Notes: generated from the letters alone by a model not told the origin. Counted from the stretch's first letter, positions 1-8,698 are shown. The stretch is 33,614 nt of DNA from DASYHQ01 sp038223165 (GCA_038223165.1 JBBRHE010000010.1:1-33614); one strand, 5' to 3'. Numbers and translations are program-made.

Positions 1-493
1 CACGGTCGTACGCCCGTGTCGCAGCGCTGACCAGGCCGTGACCCTGCACGCTGTCCAGCACCGCCAGTGCAATGCCGTGGTACTGGCCCGACGGAGAGAG
101 CACCTGGCTGCTGACGTAGTTGGGCAGTTGCTCGACCGAGGGTGGGTTGCGCTCGACGAACAGGTTCTGCATCGAGGTGTTAATGTCCTCGGCGCTGAAG
201 TTGTCCATCATCTTCAGCAACCGCTCCCAGACACGGTCAGCCGGCTCTTCAGTGGGGACGATCAGCACCCGTTTGCCCTGGCGAGCCAGATCCAGCGCCA
301 CCTGCGTCGCCAACCCCCACTTCCGCGACCCCGGCGCACCACCGAGCAGGTAGCTGGCCCCGACGACCAGGATGCCGACGGCGTCCGCCAGCCACCCGTT
401 GTCCTGCAGCGGCAACGACTGCACGCGGACCTTGCCCAACTCTAAAAGTTTCTGCCGCAGGGAGGGCGGCAGGTTCTACATCACGTCTGACAT
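1..493 (-). pseudogene. RecA/RadA-like P-loop ATPase, nonsense-mutated, cut by the left edge
   Basis: Read on the minus strand, an ATG at 493-491 sits 7 bases after a good ribosome binding site (GAGGAG), but the frame gives only Met-Ser-Asp-Val-Met before a TAG at 478-476. The same frame then stays open to the window edge (about 158 codons) and reads like an AAA_25/RadA-type ATPase: a Walker A-like stretch GGAPGSRKWGL, then LARQGKRVLIVPTEEP, then a hydrophobic Walker B-like segment (GIALAVLDS). In Walker A the residue after Lys is Trp where Ser/Thr is required, one base change (TCG to TGG) from the expected codon. Two independent lesions point to a pseudogene. It belongs to the decaying element next to tRNA-Ser. 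The family call is from motif order and is moderately sure; the C-terminus is outside the window. Confidence 0.6.
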
Positions 494-763
494 GCGAAGA
501 CTCCTCGTAAAACGACCAGTGCCACGGCGGGAAAAGCCGTGGCACCGAGTCAAAGCCCATTGGGCGCGCGAGGAGGTACCTCTTCGGGGGTTGAAGAGTC
601 AAGAGAAAAATTCGCGAAAATGCCTCAAATCGGAGGAACTTTGAGGAAGTGGGCTTCTGGAGTTGAAGCCGGGTTTGCTGGAGATGGCTAAAGGCTGATT
701 CGGCGCGTCCGCGCGCTAGACTTGTGCATCCAGCTGCGCGATGGCCGCGGTCGGTCTAAGCGG

Positions 764-865
764 CGTCCGCAAAGCAGCCTTGGGTACCAGACTTCGGAGG
801 AGTTCGCGGCGACGTGGAGGGAAGAGCGGGCCGGGAGGTTCCGGGTTCGGGTTTCAGTCAGTTGA
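764..865 (+). pseudogene. C-terminal scrap of an IS3-type transposase (integrase core)
   Basis: The plus-strand frame ending in TGA at 863-865 reads RRPQSSLGYQTSEEFAATWR, then a few Arg-rich residues. This matches the well-known end of IS3-family OrfB transposases (RPHSSLGYxTPxEFA). Nothing upstream in this frame continues the catalytic DDE core, so only about 30 residues of the C-terminus remain. It marks an old insertion sequence inside the element. The motif is distinctive, but the fragment is short. Confidence 0.5.
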
Positions 866-1342
866 CGTTGGCCCGCGAGAATACAGATCCAAGTTAGACG
901 TGAATTGGGTCTGGACAGCGTCGAAAAAGACGGTGGATGCCACCGTGGCGTTCGATCTGTTCTACGCGTTCGTCGCGGCCGGCAGCGTCGTCGGCATCGA
1001 CGCCAAGCGCGTCGTGGGGTGACGAAGATCGTAGTCCCGTTGCCGCTGGGCGCAGTACAGATAGTCCTGTTGCTGCGGGACAGATGGGCCAGTCTCGCCT
1101 TGCAGGAGAGCGTGTGACTGGACGTAACCCTCGGAATCACCGGCGCACCGACGACGTGGCATTGTCGAAGAAGCCGTAATCATACGTCTCAACAAGACTC
1201 AATCTATCGACAACGTACTGGTAGTTGCTCGACACCTTGTTGAGCAGATCGCTCAACGGTCATTGATGCCGGTGACCGCCGACGGATTTGCGTGCAGGAT
1301 GAAGTGGCTGATGGCAGCCGGTTCTGCATCACGAAGTATCAA

Positions 1343-1377
1343 TTGGACAAGCTATTCTTTGTTTCTAAGTTGTCCAA
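1343..1377. repeat. Inverted repeat TTGGACAA-N19-TTGTCCAA
   Basis: Perfect 8-base arms at 1343-1350 and 1370-1377 with a 19-base AT-rich spacer. It lies about 65 bases upstream of a candidate promoter and 300 bases upstream of the excisionase-like gene. Arms about two and a half turns apart suit an operator or a recombinase/excisionase arm site; the role is inferred from position only. Confidence 0.45.
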
Positions 1378-1441
1378 GTCGAAAATCGAACATCATTTTC
1401 GAAAAACTTCTTAATTACACTGGAAAAACAGCTTAAATTGC

Positions 1442-1469
1442 TTGACCGTCTTCTGACGGATGCTATATT
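1442..1469 (+). promoter_or_regulatory. Candidate sigma70-type promoter for the excisionase/integrase genes
   Basis: TTGACC (1442-1447), a 16-base spacer and TATATT (1464-1469). The spacer contains the small dyad CCGTC-TTCT-GACGG (1447-1460), which could be an operator overlapping the promoter. The next gene starts at 1670, leaving a leader of about 190 bases without an evident gene. Confidence 0.4.
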
Positions 1470-1669
1470 TCGCTCGTCGTCATCCGGCAAGTCCGCTCCG
1501 TCGGTCAAGCCGCACTCTCGACGCCAGTGAATACGCTGGTGTTACCTCACCCAATTTGAAAAGCAGGCATTTGTCCCGCGCCAACGTTCTTTGCCGGGTT
1601 TGGCAACTGCAGTGGACTTGCCCCTCTCCATGACGCATTAAGCGTTTGTGGTTTGCAATGGAGCCACGA

Positions 1670-1921
1670 ATGACGAATCAATTCGACCGTTCCGACGCGC
1701 TTGGACTCACACTGACCAACGGCGACGTGTCCCGCGCCTTCGACACGCCCAACAATCCTTACGACGTGATCCTCGACCTGAAAACGGCGGCGAGATTGGC
1801 GAAGCTTGCGCCGTCCACGCTCAAGCGTTTGGTCTCCGAGGGGCGGTTTGCGAATTCCGTCAAGCGCGGCAAGCCACTGCTGTTCTGGCGTGATCTATTC
1901 GTGAAGGAACTGATGAAGTGA
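1670..1921 (+). CDS. Small helix-turn-helix protein, excisionase-like
   Basis: 83 residues from ATG 1670, preceded by GGAG at 1660-1663; an in-frame ATG at 1658 is less well placed. Residues about 36-70 (LDLKTAARLAKLAPSTLKRL, then VSEGRFANSVKRGKPLLFW) have the helix-turn-helix/winged pattern of the AlpA/Xis 'excisionase family DNA-binding' group: a 'layer' helix, a recognition helix with STLKRLV, and a basic wing with a terminal aromatic. It overlaps the recombinase start by 4 bases (GTGA at 1918-1921), suggesting translational coupling, as is usual for xis-int pairs. Its likely role is to bind attachment-site or target DNA and help direct the neighbouring recombinase. The family call rests on pattern; it could also be a small repressor. 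Confidence 0.6.
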   Translation: MTNQFDRSDALGLTLTNGDVSRAFDTPNNPYDVILDLKTAARLAKLAPSTLKRLVSEGRFANSVKRGKPLLFWRDLFVKELMK

Positions 1922-3099
1922 AACTCGCCGACCGCCACCACGTTGAAGGAACGCTACCGCCGATGCAGATCGGCCGGCGTGTCGGTTCCATCGCCTCCGG
2001 CGGCAAGGTCGGCAGGAAGTATTGGATTAAATACTGCATCGACGGGAAGCACCGCTACGAGCCGACCGGCAGCAGCAACAAAGCCGTTTCGATCCGCCGC
2101 GCCCACGAGGTCGCCCAGCGGATCGGCCGGGGTGAAGAACGTCGGATTATCCCGAAACACACGCTGGCTCATGTGGTGCAGCAGTACCTCGACCTTCAGC
2201 GCAATCGCGGGCGGGCCCGCAAAACAATGGTGAAGTATGCCCAGGTGCTCAATGACCTTGTCGAATGGTTCGAAGAAGCAGTCAACTAAACTCGTCAGCG
2301 CCTTTGTGGAGAAAGACTTCTGGTCGTTCCGCAAGTGGATGGTCGAGGATCAGCAATTGGCGCCCAAGACGGTCGTGGATCGGCTGACCATTGTTAAGCA
2401 ACTCTTCAAATTTGCCGCGAAGGAGAAGTTGATCCTCGTCAATCCTGTCGCCGGCGCGAGCGTCCCCGAGGCCCCGGCTGCGGTGCAGCCCTGTTTTCTG
2501 CCTGAGCAGGTCGGGGCGCTGATGGCGGCGGCCAATCCATTCATGGCAGTCGTCATCGCAATCCTTGTCTTCACCGGCATGCGTGTCGGCGAACTGCGGG
2601 AGTTGCGCTGGTCGGACGTTCTGTTTGGCCAGGGTGCGACCGGCTTCATCGTCGTCCAGCGCGGTGGGTCGGGCGGCACGACCAAGTCGCGGCGAATCCG
2701 GCGTGTTCCGATCCACCCTGAATTGCGAAAAGTCTTGGAAAAGCTTCCGTGTACCTTCGAACGGGTGGTGACGGCACCGCCGTGCATCAAGTACCGCAAT
2801 GGCGGCGCGCCGATCAACGATCGCACAATTCTCAAGCATCTGAAGGCGCTCTGCGGAAAGTGCAAATTCCCTGATCCAGACAGCTTCAAGACCCATTCGC
2901 TTCGACATGCGTTCTGCTCGATGTGCGCGCGGAACAACGTCTCCTACAAGTACGCGCTGGAATGGATGGGCCACTCGAATTCAGAAATCCTGGACTGTAC
3001 TACCGTATGTTCGACGACACCGCCGAAATGGCGATCAAGACCATCTCCTATCCCATCCCGGCGGCGATCCGTCCGATCGCTGCGGTCAACACTGCATAA
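1918..3099 (+). pseudogene. Tyrosine recombinase (phage-type integrase) with two frameshifts
   Basis: Three frame segments together make one integrase. Segment 1 (1918-2289, start GTG 1918 or ATG 1963) holds the N-terminal SAM-like, arm-binding part and stops at TAA 2287-2289. Segment 2 continues one base later (about 2290-2994) with FVEKDFWSFRKWM and the catalytic domain: Arg in TGMRVGELRELRW, Lys in GGTTKSRRIRRVP, HSLRH, then MGHSN. Segment 3 returns to the first frame at 2995 and supplies the missing catalytic Tyr (LYYRMFDD), ending at TAA 3097-3099. Removing one base near 2287-2290 and adding one near 2994 restores an integrase of about 390 residues. Without that, the middle piece lacks the nucleophilic Tyr. 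Either real decay or two sequencing errors would explain this. It lies 0.7 kb from tRNA-Ser, the probable attachment site. Confidence 0.8.
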
Positions 3100-3115
3100 A
3101 GAAAGGTGAAAGCAT

Positions 3116-3409
3116 ATGAGCGTTTTCGAAGCTTCCATTATCCAGTTTGTCGTCGGTCCGCGCAAGGGCGAATACGCCGTCGCGGTGGATTACAAATCGC
3201 TGATTTCCTTCTTAGACCTCGATGGCCATCAACTCATTCAATGGGACGGTCATGTCCTTCAATCCGACCCACCGGCACATGCCGACGAGACGCGCCGCGT
3301 TCGCGAATGGCTCGATGCCAACTCGCTGCAGTTTGTTGAAGTGCCCCAGGACGACATCGAAAACCGTGTTCAACAGATCGCTATGGCCTTCCAAGGGATT
3401 AAGCCTTGA
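3116..3409 (+). CDS. Small hypothetical protein, 97 residues
   Basis: ATG 3116 has a good ribosome binding site (AAAGGTG, 6 bases upstream) and follows the integrase by 16 bases, so it is probably co-transcribed. The product is acidic and soluble, with no signal peptide or membrane segment. It opens with a beta-rich stretch (MSVFEASIIQFVVGPRKG) and ends with an amphipathic helix (ENRVQQIAMAFQGIKP). Codon use looks like real coding DNA. I do not recognise the family. Its place between the integrase and the tRNA makes it cargo of, or an accessory to, the integrated element. Confidence 0.6.
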   Translation: MSVFEASIIQFVVGPRKGEYAVAVDYKSLISFLDLDGHQLIQWDGHVLQSDPPAHADETRRVREWLDANSLQFVEVPQDDIENRVQQIAMAFQGIKP

Positions 3410-3796
3410 AAGCTTACCGCCGGTGCAGCGTCGAAGGCCGTGTACCAAACGCCCTATTGCAATCTTCATGACCGCAGTATACCGAACCATTTGACATGGT
3501 CGGCAACTTGATTTCAGGCGACGTTCTGCCGTTCGCGTAATGACGGGATGACTCGGATTCTCTGCATTCAACACATCGTCGACGCCTTCGCGTTCTTGTT
3601 CAGCCCAACCGATTACCAAGATCCAGGATCAAATTCGATCAGTGAGCCCGGCGTGATGGAGGTTTTTCGCGACCGTCCGGCAGGCTCTTAATTGTCTTCC
3701 GCGGGGACAATTTGGGGACAATCGATGAAGCATTCCTTGAGGCACAGTCAGTAACAACGCCACCGTCCGTACTTACGGTGGGCGGATTGAACTAAA
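3410..3796. other. Intergenic stretch between the element's last gene and tRNA-Ser
   Basis: No gene is evident. It contains a short tandem repeat (GGGGACAA-TTT-GGGGACAA, about 3703-3721) and a small dyad (CCACCGT 3760-3766 / ACGGTGG 3775-3781) just outside the tRNA 3' end. If the element integrated into tRNA-Ser, the crossover region should be the 3' part of the tRNA (3797-3830). I see no second copy of that sequence in 1-3796, so the other attachment site would lie left of the window or be lost. Confidence 0.5.
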
Positions 3797-3886
3797 CGGA
3801 GAGGAAGGGATTCGAACCCTTGGTACAGGTTTACCCCGTACAACAGTTTAGCAAACTGTCGCCTTCAGCCACTCGGCCACCTCTCC
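3797..3886 (-). tRNA. tRNA-Ser (anticodon GCU)
   Basis: On the minus strand this is a complete class II tRNA. The acceptor arms GGAGAGG/CCTCTCC pair; there is a D-arm (TGGCCGAGTGGCTGAAGGC), an anticodon stem ACAGT/ACTGT with loop TTGCTAA (anticodon GCT), a long variable arm (GTACGGGGTAAACCTGTAC) typical of serine tRNAs, and a T-arm with GGTTCGAATCC. The discriminator base is G, as usual for tRNA-Ser, and CCA is not encoded. It reads AGC/AGU codons. The 3' end faces the broken integrase, the usual geometry for an element integrated into a tRNA gene with the tRNA restored. Confidence 0.95.
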
Positions 3887-3985
3887 AAGCATGGGCAGTG
3901 TATTGCACATGTCGCGAAAGGCAAGCCCCACGGTGCCAATGGCTGGCCGGGGCAGGCGCGATGCCTTAATCTGTCGGGTTCTAAC

Positions 3986-5017
3986 ATGAGCACTACGACT
4001 TCCGAAACATCTGACCGTCTGCCCGTTGCTGTCATTGGTTGCGGACGAATGGGCCGGCTGCATGCCCGTGTTTATTCGCAGATCCCGCAGGTGCGGTTGG
4101 TTGGGGTTTACGATGCCAACCTTGAAGCAGCGAACGCGACGGCAGCGGAATACGGTGGGCAGGGGTTCGATAGTGTTGCCGCCCTGCTCGATCAGGCCAA
4201 GGCCGTTACGATCGCTACACCGACCACGACACACTTGTCCCTCGCGACTGAATGCATCACGCGCGGGGTGGCCTGCCTGGTCGAAAAGCCATTGGCCAAG
4301 GACGTCGCTGAGGCCCAGCAGATCGCGACACTTGCCAGGAAGCACGGCGCGACGGTTCAGGTCGGGCACATCGAGCGATTCAACCCCGCCGTCCGGGCCA
4401 TGGGCCGGTTGAAAATCGCCCCACGGTTCATGGAGGTCGTGCGCATCTCACCGTTGACGTTCCGCAGCATTGATGTGGGCGTGGTGCTGGACATGATGAT
4501 CCACGACATCGACATCATCCTGAACCTCGCGGACTCGCCGGTGCAGTCGGTGGACGCAGTAGGCGTAGCCGTAATCGGAGAGCACGAGGACATCTGCAAT
4601 GCACGGCTGGTCTTTGAAAACGGTTGCGTTGCCAATCTGACCGCCTCACGACTTGCCCTGAAGACCGAACGGAAGCTGCGGGTCTTTAGTCCCGATGCAT
4701 ACGTGTCGGTCGACTACCAGAAGCGTTACGGGATTGTGGTCCGCAAAGGTCCCAACATGGGCGCGATCAAGGACGCCGTGGCAGCGATGCGGCGTGGGGA
4801 GATTCAGGATCTGTCGGGGCTGAACCAAGATGGATTGGTCGACGTCGAAGAGCTGGCGATCGAAGAGGTCGAACCGCTCCGGGCCGAACTCGATGCGTTT
4901 GTGACGGCCGTCACGACCGGGAGCCGCCCCATCGTCAGCGCTGAGGACGGATTGGCCGCCGTCGCGACGGCAGCGCGCATTGTCGAAGCAATTCGTGTCG
5001 GTGGCACACTGGCATAG
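3986..5017 (+). CDS. Gfo/Idh/MocA-family NAD(P)-dependent oxidoreductase
   Basis: 343 residues. The N-terminal Rossmann domain shows VIGCGRMGRLHARVY (GxGxxG plus the HA of this family) near residues 16-30. CLVEKPLAKD carries the EKP motif near residue 95, whose Lys is the usual catalytic base. The C-terminal alpha/beta domain begins with the HIERFNPAV segment and includes the conserved MIHDIDI, whose His/Asp help bind the sugar. Members oxidise or epimerise sugars, often nucleotide sugars. The HIERFNP version resembles the UDP-GlcNAc 3-dehydrogenase (GnnA-like) branch used in lipid A or cell-surface sugar synthesis, but no gnnB aminotransferase is adjacent, so the substrate is open. It is divergent from tRNA-Ser and convergent with the next gene. 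Confidence 0.85.
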   Translation: MSTTTSETSDRLPVAVIGCGRMGRLHARVYSQIPQVRLVGVYDANLEAANATAAEYGGQGFDSVAALLDQAKAVTIATPTTTHLSLATECITRGVACLVEKPLAKDVAEAQQIATLARKHGATVQVGHIERFNPAVRAMGRLKIAPRFMEVVRISPLTFRSIDVGVVLDMMIHDIDIILNLADSPVQSVDAVGVAVIGEHEDICNARLVFENGCVANLTASRLALKTERKLRVFSPDAYVSVDYQKRYGIVVRKGPNMGAIKDAVAAMRRGEIQDLSGLNQDGLVDVEELAIEEVEPLRAELDAFVTAVTTGSRPIVSAEDGLAAVATAARIVEAIRVGGTLA

Positions 5018-5047
5018 TCACGCAGTATTCAGCAGAGGACATCAACC

Positions 5048-6067
5048 TCATTTTAGATCGGCAGTCTTCACCTGCTGGAGGTGCCGGTAGAGGTGGTCGA
5101 CGACCCGTTCCGTCAGGCCCGTGTCTTCCAACGAGCCGGCGTTGCGGATCAGCAACGTCGAACCACTCCGTTCGCCCGTGCGAGCGCTGGAGTTCAGGTC
5201 GTTTGCATCCACACCGTATGCGATCTCAAAAGTCCATTCACACAACGGCGCGATCCAAGGCATGCGTTTCGGAATGACGTGGCGGTGAAGAAGCAAATCC
5301 GATCCATCGGGTGGACGCAGCGAAACGAGCGCGCCGATCTGAGCGTCCCGCTCGACGGCGAACGTCGCAGCGATTGCGCCGGTGCCCAGGCCCAGCACGG
5401 CGATGCGTGAAGCGTCGACAAACGGCCGACGGCGCAGCAGTTCGACCGCGGCGAGGACATCGTTCGACTCGTGCAACCCGAACGTATGGCCTCCTTCGCC
5501 AGAGCTTCCATCACCGCGCAGAGAAGTGACGAGCACAACGAAACCCGCCTCATGTAACGGGCGCACTAAGGGCAGCATCTGCTGTCGCGATTCCGCGTAG
5601 TCGTGCACCAGTACGACCGCAGGCCATTTGATGCGGAGGACGTTCTCTCGTTCTTCGACGACCTTCTTGGCGTCAATGACGGGCACCAGCCACCCTTCCA
5701 GTCGGTTTCCCTCGGCGTTGGCGAACGTGACGGGGTCGTAGTAAACGCCCACCGTGATCGGGTCTTTATCGATCAACGGAACCGAAGGATGCGTCCCTGC
5801 GTACACCAGCAACGCCGCGACGGCGGCTGCGATTAACGGGACAAACGCAAGTCTATAGAACAGGCCGCGAACGAAACGGCCTGTAGGGGTGCCAACCTCG
5901 TTCCGTAGTTGGGATGGATCGCGCAGGCGAAACGGGTTGCTCAGCAGCAGTTCGAGTGTTATGCGCATCGCCCGCACAACCACCTTGAGCCACAGGCCCC
6001 AGCGCTGCTGCCGGGCCGGCGCTGGAGCGTCGTCGTGATAGGTCGGGTTCATCACCGGGCGTTGCAT
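5048..6067 (-). CDS. Membrane-anchored alpha/beta-hydrolase-fold protein lacking the nucleophile
   Basis: About 339 residues from ATG 6067 (a TTG at 6118 would add 17). One membrane helix (FVPLIAAAVAALLVYAG) near residues 75-95 follows a basic cytoplasmic segment, so the hydrolase-like domain is probably periplasmic. The domain shows the strand before the oxyanion region (WPAVVLVHDYAESRQQMLPL), the SLRGDGSSGEGG segment and the nucleophile elbow VLGLGTGAIAA. In peptidase S9/DLH-type hydrolases the elbow is GxSxG; here the Ser position is Gly. Either Thr one residue later takes over or the protein is a non-catalytic member. The gene stands alone and is convergent with the dehydrogenase. The fold call is firm; activity is doubtful. 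Confidence 0.7.
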   Translation of the reverse strand: MQRPVMNPTYHDDAPAPARQQRWGLWLKVVVRAMRITLELLLSNPFRLRDPSQLRNEVGTPTGRFVRGLFYRLAFVPLIAAAVAALLVYAGTHPSVPLIDKDPITVGVYYDPVTFANAEGNRLEGWLVPVIDAKKVVEERENVLRIKWPAVVLVHDYAESRQQMLPLVRPLHEAGFVVLVTSLRGDGSSGEGGHTFGLHESNDVLAAVELLRRRPFVDASRIAVLGLGTGAIAATFAVERDAQIGALVSLRPPDGSDLLLHRHVIPKRMPWIAPLCEWTFEIAYGVDANDLNSSARTGERSGSTLLIRNAGSLEDTGLTERVVDHLYRHLQQVKTADLK

Positions 6068-6348
6068 GGTGGTCGTCTCGGTTCGTGGGACATCTGGAAG
6101 ATACGATAAGATTTTCAATCAGGCATATTTCCTTGACCCAAATTCACCGCCGACGTACTTTGCCGGTTCGGGAAACCTTAACGATTGTGCCGAACGGGCA
6201 AGACGGTACGGTCGTACGGCTGAAAGCAGGTCCCCGAGCGGTGTGACTTCTGGAGTCCACGCAGTGGGGCAATTTTCGGGCAATGGTGGACAAGACGTCC
6301 CCCCGGCCGCACGGAGCGCAGCCGACAGATCCGCACACGAGGTCAAGG

Positions 6349-7224
6349 ATGGCCAAGGGCAAATCAGCAGCAGCGTTGTTTGAAGTCATACACGGTGGTG
6401 ACCGCAGCAAGTCCGCAGAAGCGAAGCTCGATACACCCAAGTGGTGGTTCAAGTCGCGCAAGCGAGACTATTCCGTGTCGGCCCCGATCGATGTCGTTGC
6501 GCCATCTCCCGCACCGACCCCCATTGACCACTTTCCCGAACCAAGCAGCAGTAGTGGTGGCAGCGGACGCAGCTTTGGCGCATTCAAGTTCATCTTGCCG
6601 TCTTCGCACACCGTAGCACTGGGCCTGATGCTCGCGGCGACGTTCGGTGTCGGGTTTGTAGTCGGCCAACGGTTCCATCCCGTCGGCTCCCCGGTCATCG
6701 CCGAGGAAAGCACCGAGGAACTGCTCGCCGGTGCGGCGAATTCTTCCGTGCTGGAGGTCGGCAACGACAATCCGCTATCGCCCGTCCAGAAGGAAGATCC
6801 GACGCCCACCGCCAACGCGAGCCTGGTGCCATCCCGCGCCAACCCCCAACCCACGCTCGACGGTACCCTGCCACCGACGACCTCCGTCATCGAGAGCAGC
6901 CAGCGCACCATCGGGTTGAACTACGTGATCGTGCAGAGCTACCCGGACGAGGCCGATGCCCTGAAAGCGGTCCAGATTCTTGCGGACCATCACATCACCA
7001 CGACGGTCGTGAAGGGCCCGCCTGGCTGGGCGCAACCGACGTGGTTCAGCGTTGTCGGTAACAAGGGCTTTTCGCGCATCCGTGGTGTCGCCGAGTTTGA
7101 CCTGTACGTTGCTGCGATCAACAAGGTTAGCGCCAAGTTTGCCGGGCGGTCGAAGTTCAAGGAATTCACACCCCGCGCCTACAAATGGAAGACCGCCGAG
7201 CCCACCGTTACATCAGCGCAGTAG
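6349..7224 (+). CDS. Single-pass membrane protein with SPOR-like C-terminal domain
   Basis: 291 residues. ATG 6349 is preferred because AGGTCAAGG precedes it and the protein then starts MAKGKSAAALFEVI, a short basic N-terminal motif I associate with planctomycete proteins of this layout; an earlier ATG at 6283 would add 22 poorly structured residues. Order: basic cytoplasmic N-terminus, Pro/Ser-rich linker (50-75), one membrane helix (about 88-107, HTVALGLMLAATFGVGFVVG), acidic then Pro/Thr-rich linker, and a C-terminal alpha/beta domain (about 190-280) beginning LNYVIVQSYPDEADALKAVQ, like SPOR-type repeats that bind denuded peptidoglycan. Function is inferred only. The gene appears monocistronic. 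Confidence 0.65.
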   Translation: MAKGKSAAALFEVIHGGDRSKSAEAKLDTPKWWFKSRKRDYSVSAPIDVVAPSPAPTPIDHFPEPSSSSGGSGRSFGAFKFILPSSHTVALGLMLAATFGVGFVVGQRFHPVGSPVIAEESTEELLAGAANSSVLEVGNDNPLSPVQKEDPTPTANASLVPSRANPQPTLDGTLPPTTSVIESSQRTIGLNYVIVQSYPDEADALKAVQILADHHITTTVVKGPPGWAQPTWFSVVGNKGFSRIRGVAEFDLYVAAINKVSAKFAGRSKFKEFTPRAYKWKTAEPTVTSAQ

Positions 7225-7360
7225 ACTTGTCGGGCGCAATGCTTACGTCGTCGCGTTTTCGTCGTGCAACGCGCTTGCCTATGCGTCCCGTCGATGAGTA
7301 CAGTATTGGTGTCGCCGACCGATAATTGTTTCTCTCCCATCTGACGTGTGACGTGCCTCT

Positions 7361-8698
7361 ATGAACGACTGGGACGATGCCGAACGCTGCGTCGAGAAAG
7401 CTCAGGAATTGTTCGAACAGCAGCGCTGGCAGGAAGCGCTCGAACAATTGCGGGCTGCGATCGCAATCAACCCGTACAACGGGTCGTGGTTGTTCAACAT
7501 CGGTCTGACCCTCGACGAGTTGGAACGCTACGACGAGGCAATCGACGCTTATCGGCAAGCGATCGACTTGGATGCCAACGACCTGCAGTCACTCAATCAC
7601 CTCGGCGTCGATCTGACGCGCATGGGTCGGCATTCTGAAGCCTTGGCTGCCTTCGAGAAGATCGAGCAGGTCGACTCGACGTTTGAGCCTGCGTACTGCA
7701 ATCGCATCATCACCTACACCGAGCTCGGCGATCACGACAAGGCCGAGGAGATGTTCTACCTCGCACGGCAAGTGAAGGACGAATGCCCGCATTGCTACTA
7801 CAGCATCGGCTGCTCTCTCAGTGATCGTGGTCTGTTCGACCGCGCCATCTGGTGCTGGCGGCGGACGCTGGATATGGATGACGCGCACCCGCAGGTGCGA
7901 ATCCGCATCGCCGAAGCGCTCTGGGATAAGGGAGAGCTCGAACAGGCCCGCCAGTTCTATCTCCAAAGTTTACGCCGTGAGCCTGGTGACACCGAGACGC
8001 TACTGGATCTGGGTGAACTGCTGATCGACATGAACCGCCTGGAAGAGGCAGGCGAAAAATTCCGCCGGGCGATCGAGCTTTCACCGGAAGATCCGTCGGC
8101 CCATTATTGCCTCGGGCGCTGGTTGGTGCGTGTTGGTTGGACTCAGCAGGCAGTCACGTCTTTTGAACAGACGCTTCGCCTGGACCCGACGTTCCCCGCT
8201 GCCCATCTGCGATTGGCTGAGACGTTCGTTGAACTCGGCGATCGAAAGCCTGCCCGCCGCCACCTGCGCGCGGAACTCCTGCTTCGCCCGACCGATCCGA
8301 CGACCCTGCTGGAATTGGGCAACCTGCTTATGGACGTCGCCCAACCCCGTGCGGCGATCGCGTGCCTGCGCCGGTTGGTCCACCTGGAACCCGATCTCGT
8401 CAGTGGCTGGCAGAATCTCGCGATCGCGCAGTTCCTGCGAAAGCAGTTCACCGACGGCATTGCAAGCTGCCGCAGGGCTATTGAGCTCGATCCTGTCAAT
8501 GTCGAACTGCGTCACAATCTGGCATTGGCGCTGGAGCGAACAGGTTTATATGACGAATCGCTCGCCGAACTGCGCGACGCGATGGAAGCGCAACCACAAG
8601 ACTTGTCGTTACAACGGCTTGAACTCCGGGTGCGGGTGATGAAGGTCCGCGCAAAAGTGCTGCGGCTGGGCAAGAAGGTCTTGTTCTGGAAGGCGTAA
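7361..8698 (+). CDS. Tetratricopeptide-repeat protein
   Basis: 445 residues made almost entirely of about a dozen TPR units of 34 residues, from residue 1 (MNDWDDAERCVEKAQELFEQ) to about 420. Typical TPR positions are visible (W/L-x2-L/G at 4-8-11, A at 20, P at 32), for example YNGSWLFNIGLTLDELERYD and PSAHYCLGRWLVRVGWTQQA. No signal peptide or membrane helix is seen, so it is probably cytoplasmic and a protein-interaction scaffold. It ends in a basic tail (VRAKVLRLGKKVLFWKA). No partner can be named from context: the next gene downstream is convergent with 7 bases between stops. Confidence 0.85.
   Translation: MNDWDDAERCVEKAQELFEQQRWQEALEQLRAAIAINPYNGSWLFNIGLTLDELERYDEAIDAYRQAIDLDANDLQSLNHLGVDLTRMGRHSEALAAFEKIEQVDSTFEPAYCNRIITYTELGDHDKAEEMFYLARQVKDECPHCYYSIGCSLSDRGLFDRAIWCWRRTLDMDDAHPQVRIRIAEALWDKGELEQARQFYLQSLRREPGDTETLLDLGELLIDMNRLEEAGEKFRRAIELSPEDPSAHYCLGRWLVRVGWTQQAVTSFEQTLRLDPTFPAAHLRLAETFVELGDRKPARRHLRAELLLRPTDPTTLLELGNLLMDVAQPRAAIACLRRLVHLEPDLVSGWQNLAIAQFLRKQFTDGIASCRRAIELDPVNVELRHNLALALERTGLYDESLAELRDAMEAQPQDLSLQRLELRVRVMKVRAKVLRLGKKVLFWKA

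Larger units (their letters stand above)
494..1441. other. Intergenic decayed stretch of the integrated element
   Basis: Nearly 1 kb with no convincing intact gene. Frames of 70-150 codons exist on both strands, but they are Arg/Ser-rich and match no family I recognise. Recognisable items are a transposase scrap at 764-865, a 7-base inverted repeat (CCTCAAA at 623-629, TTTGAGG at 640-646) and an 8-base inverted repeat at 1343-1377. From about 1340 the base composition turns AT-rich, as expected before a promoter. Confidence 0.5.

Noticed and set aside
688..1140. Overlapping 70-150 codon frames on both strands
   Set aside because: Arg/Ser-rich translations without family similarity or good ribosome binding sites; I kept only the IS3-type C-terminal scrap.
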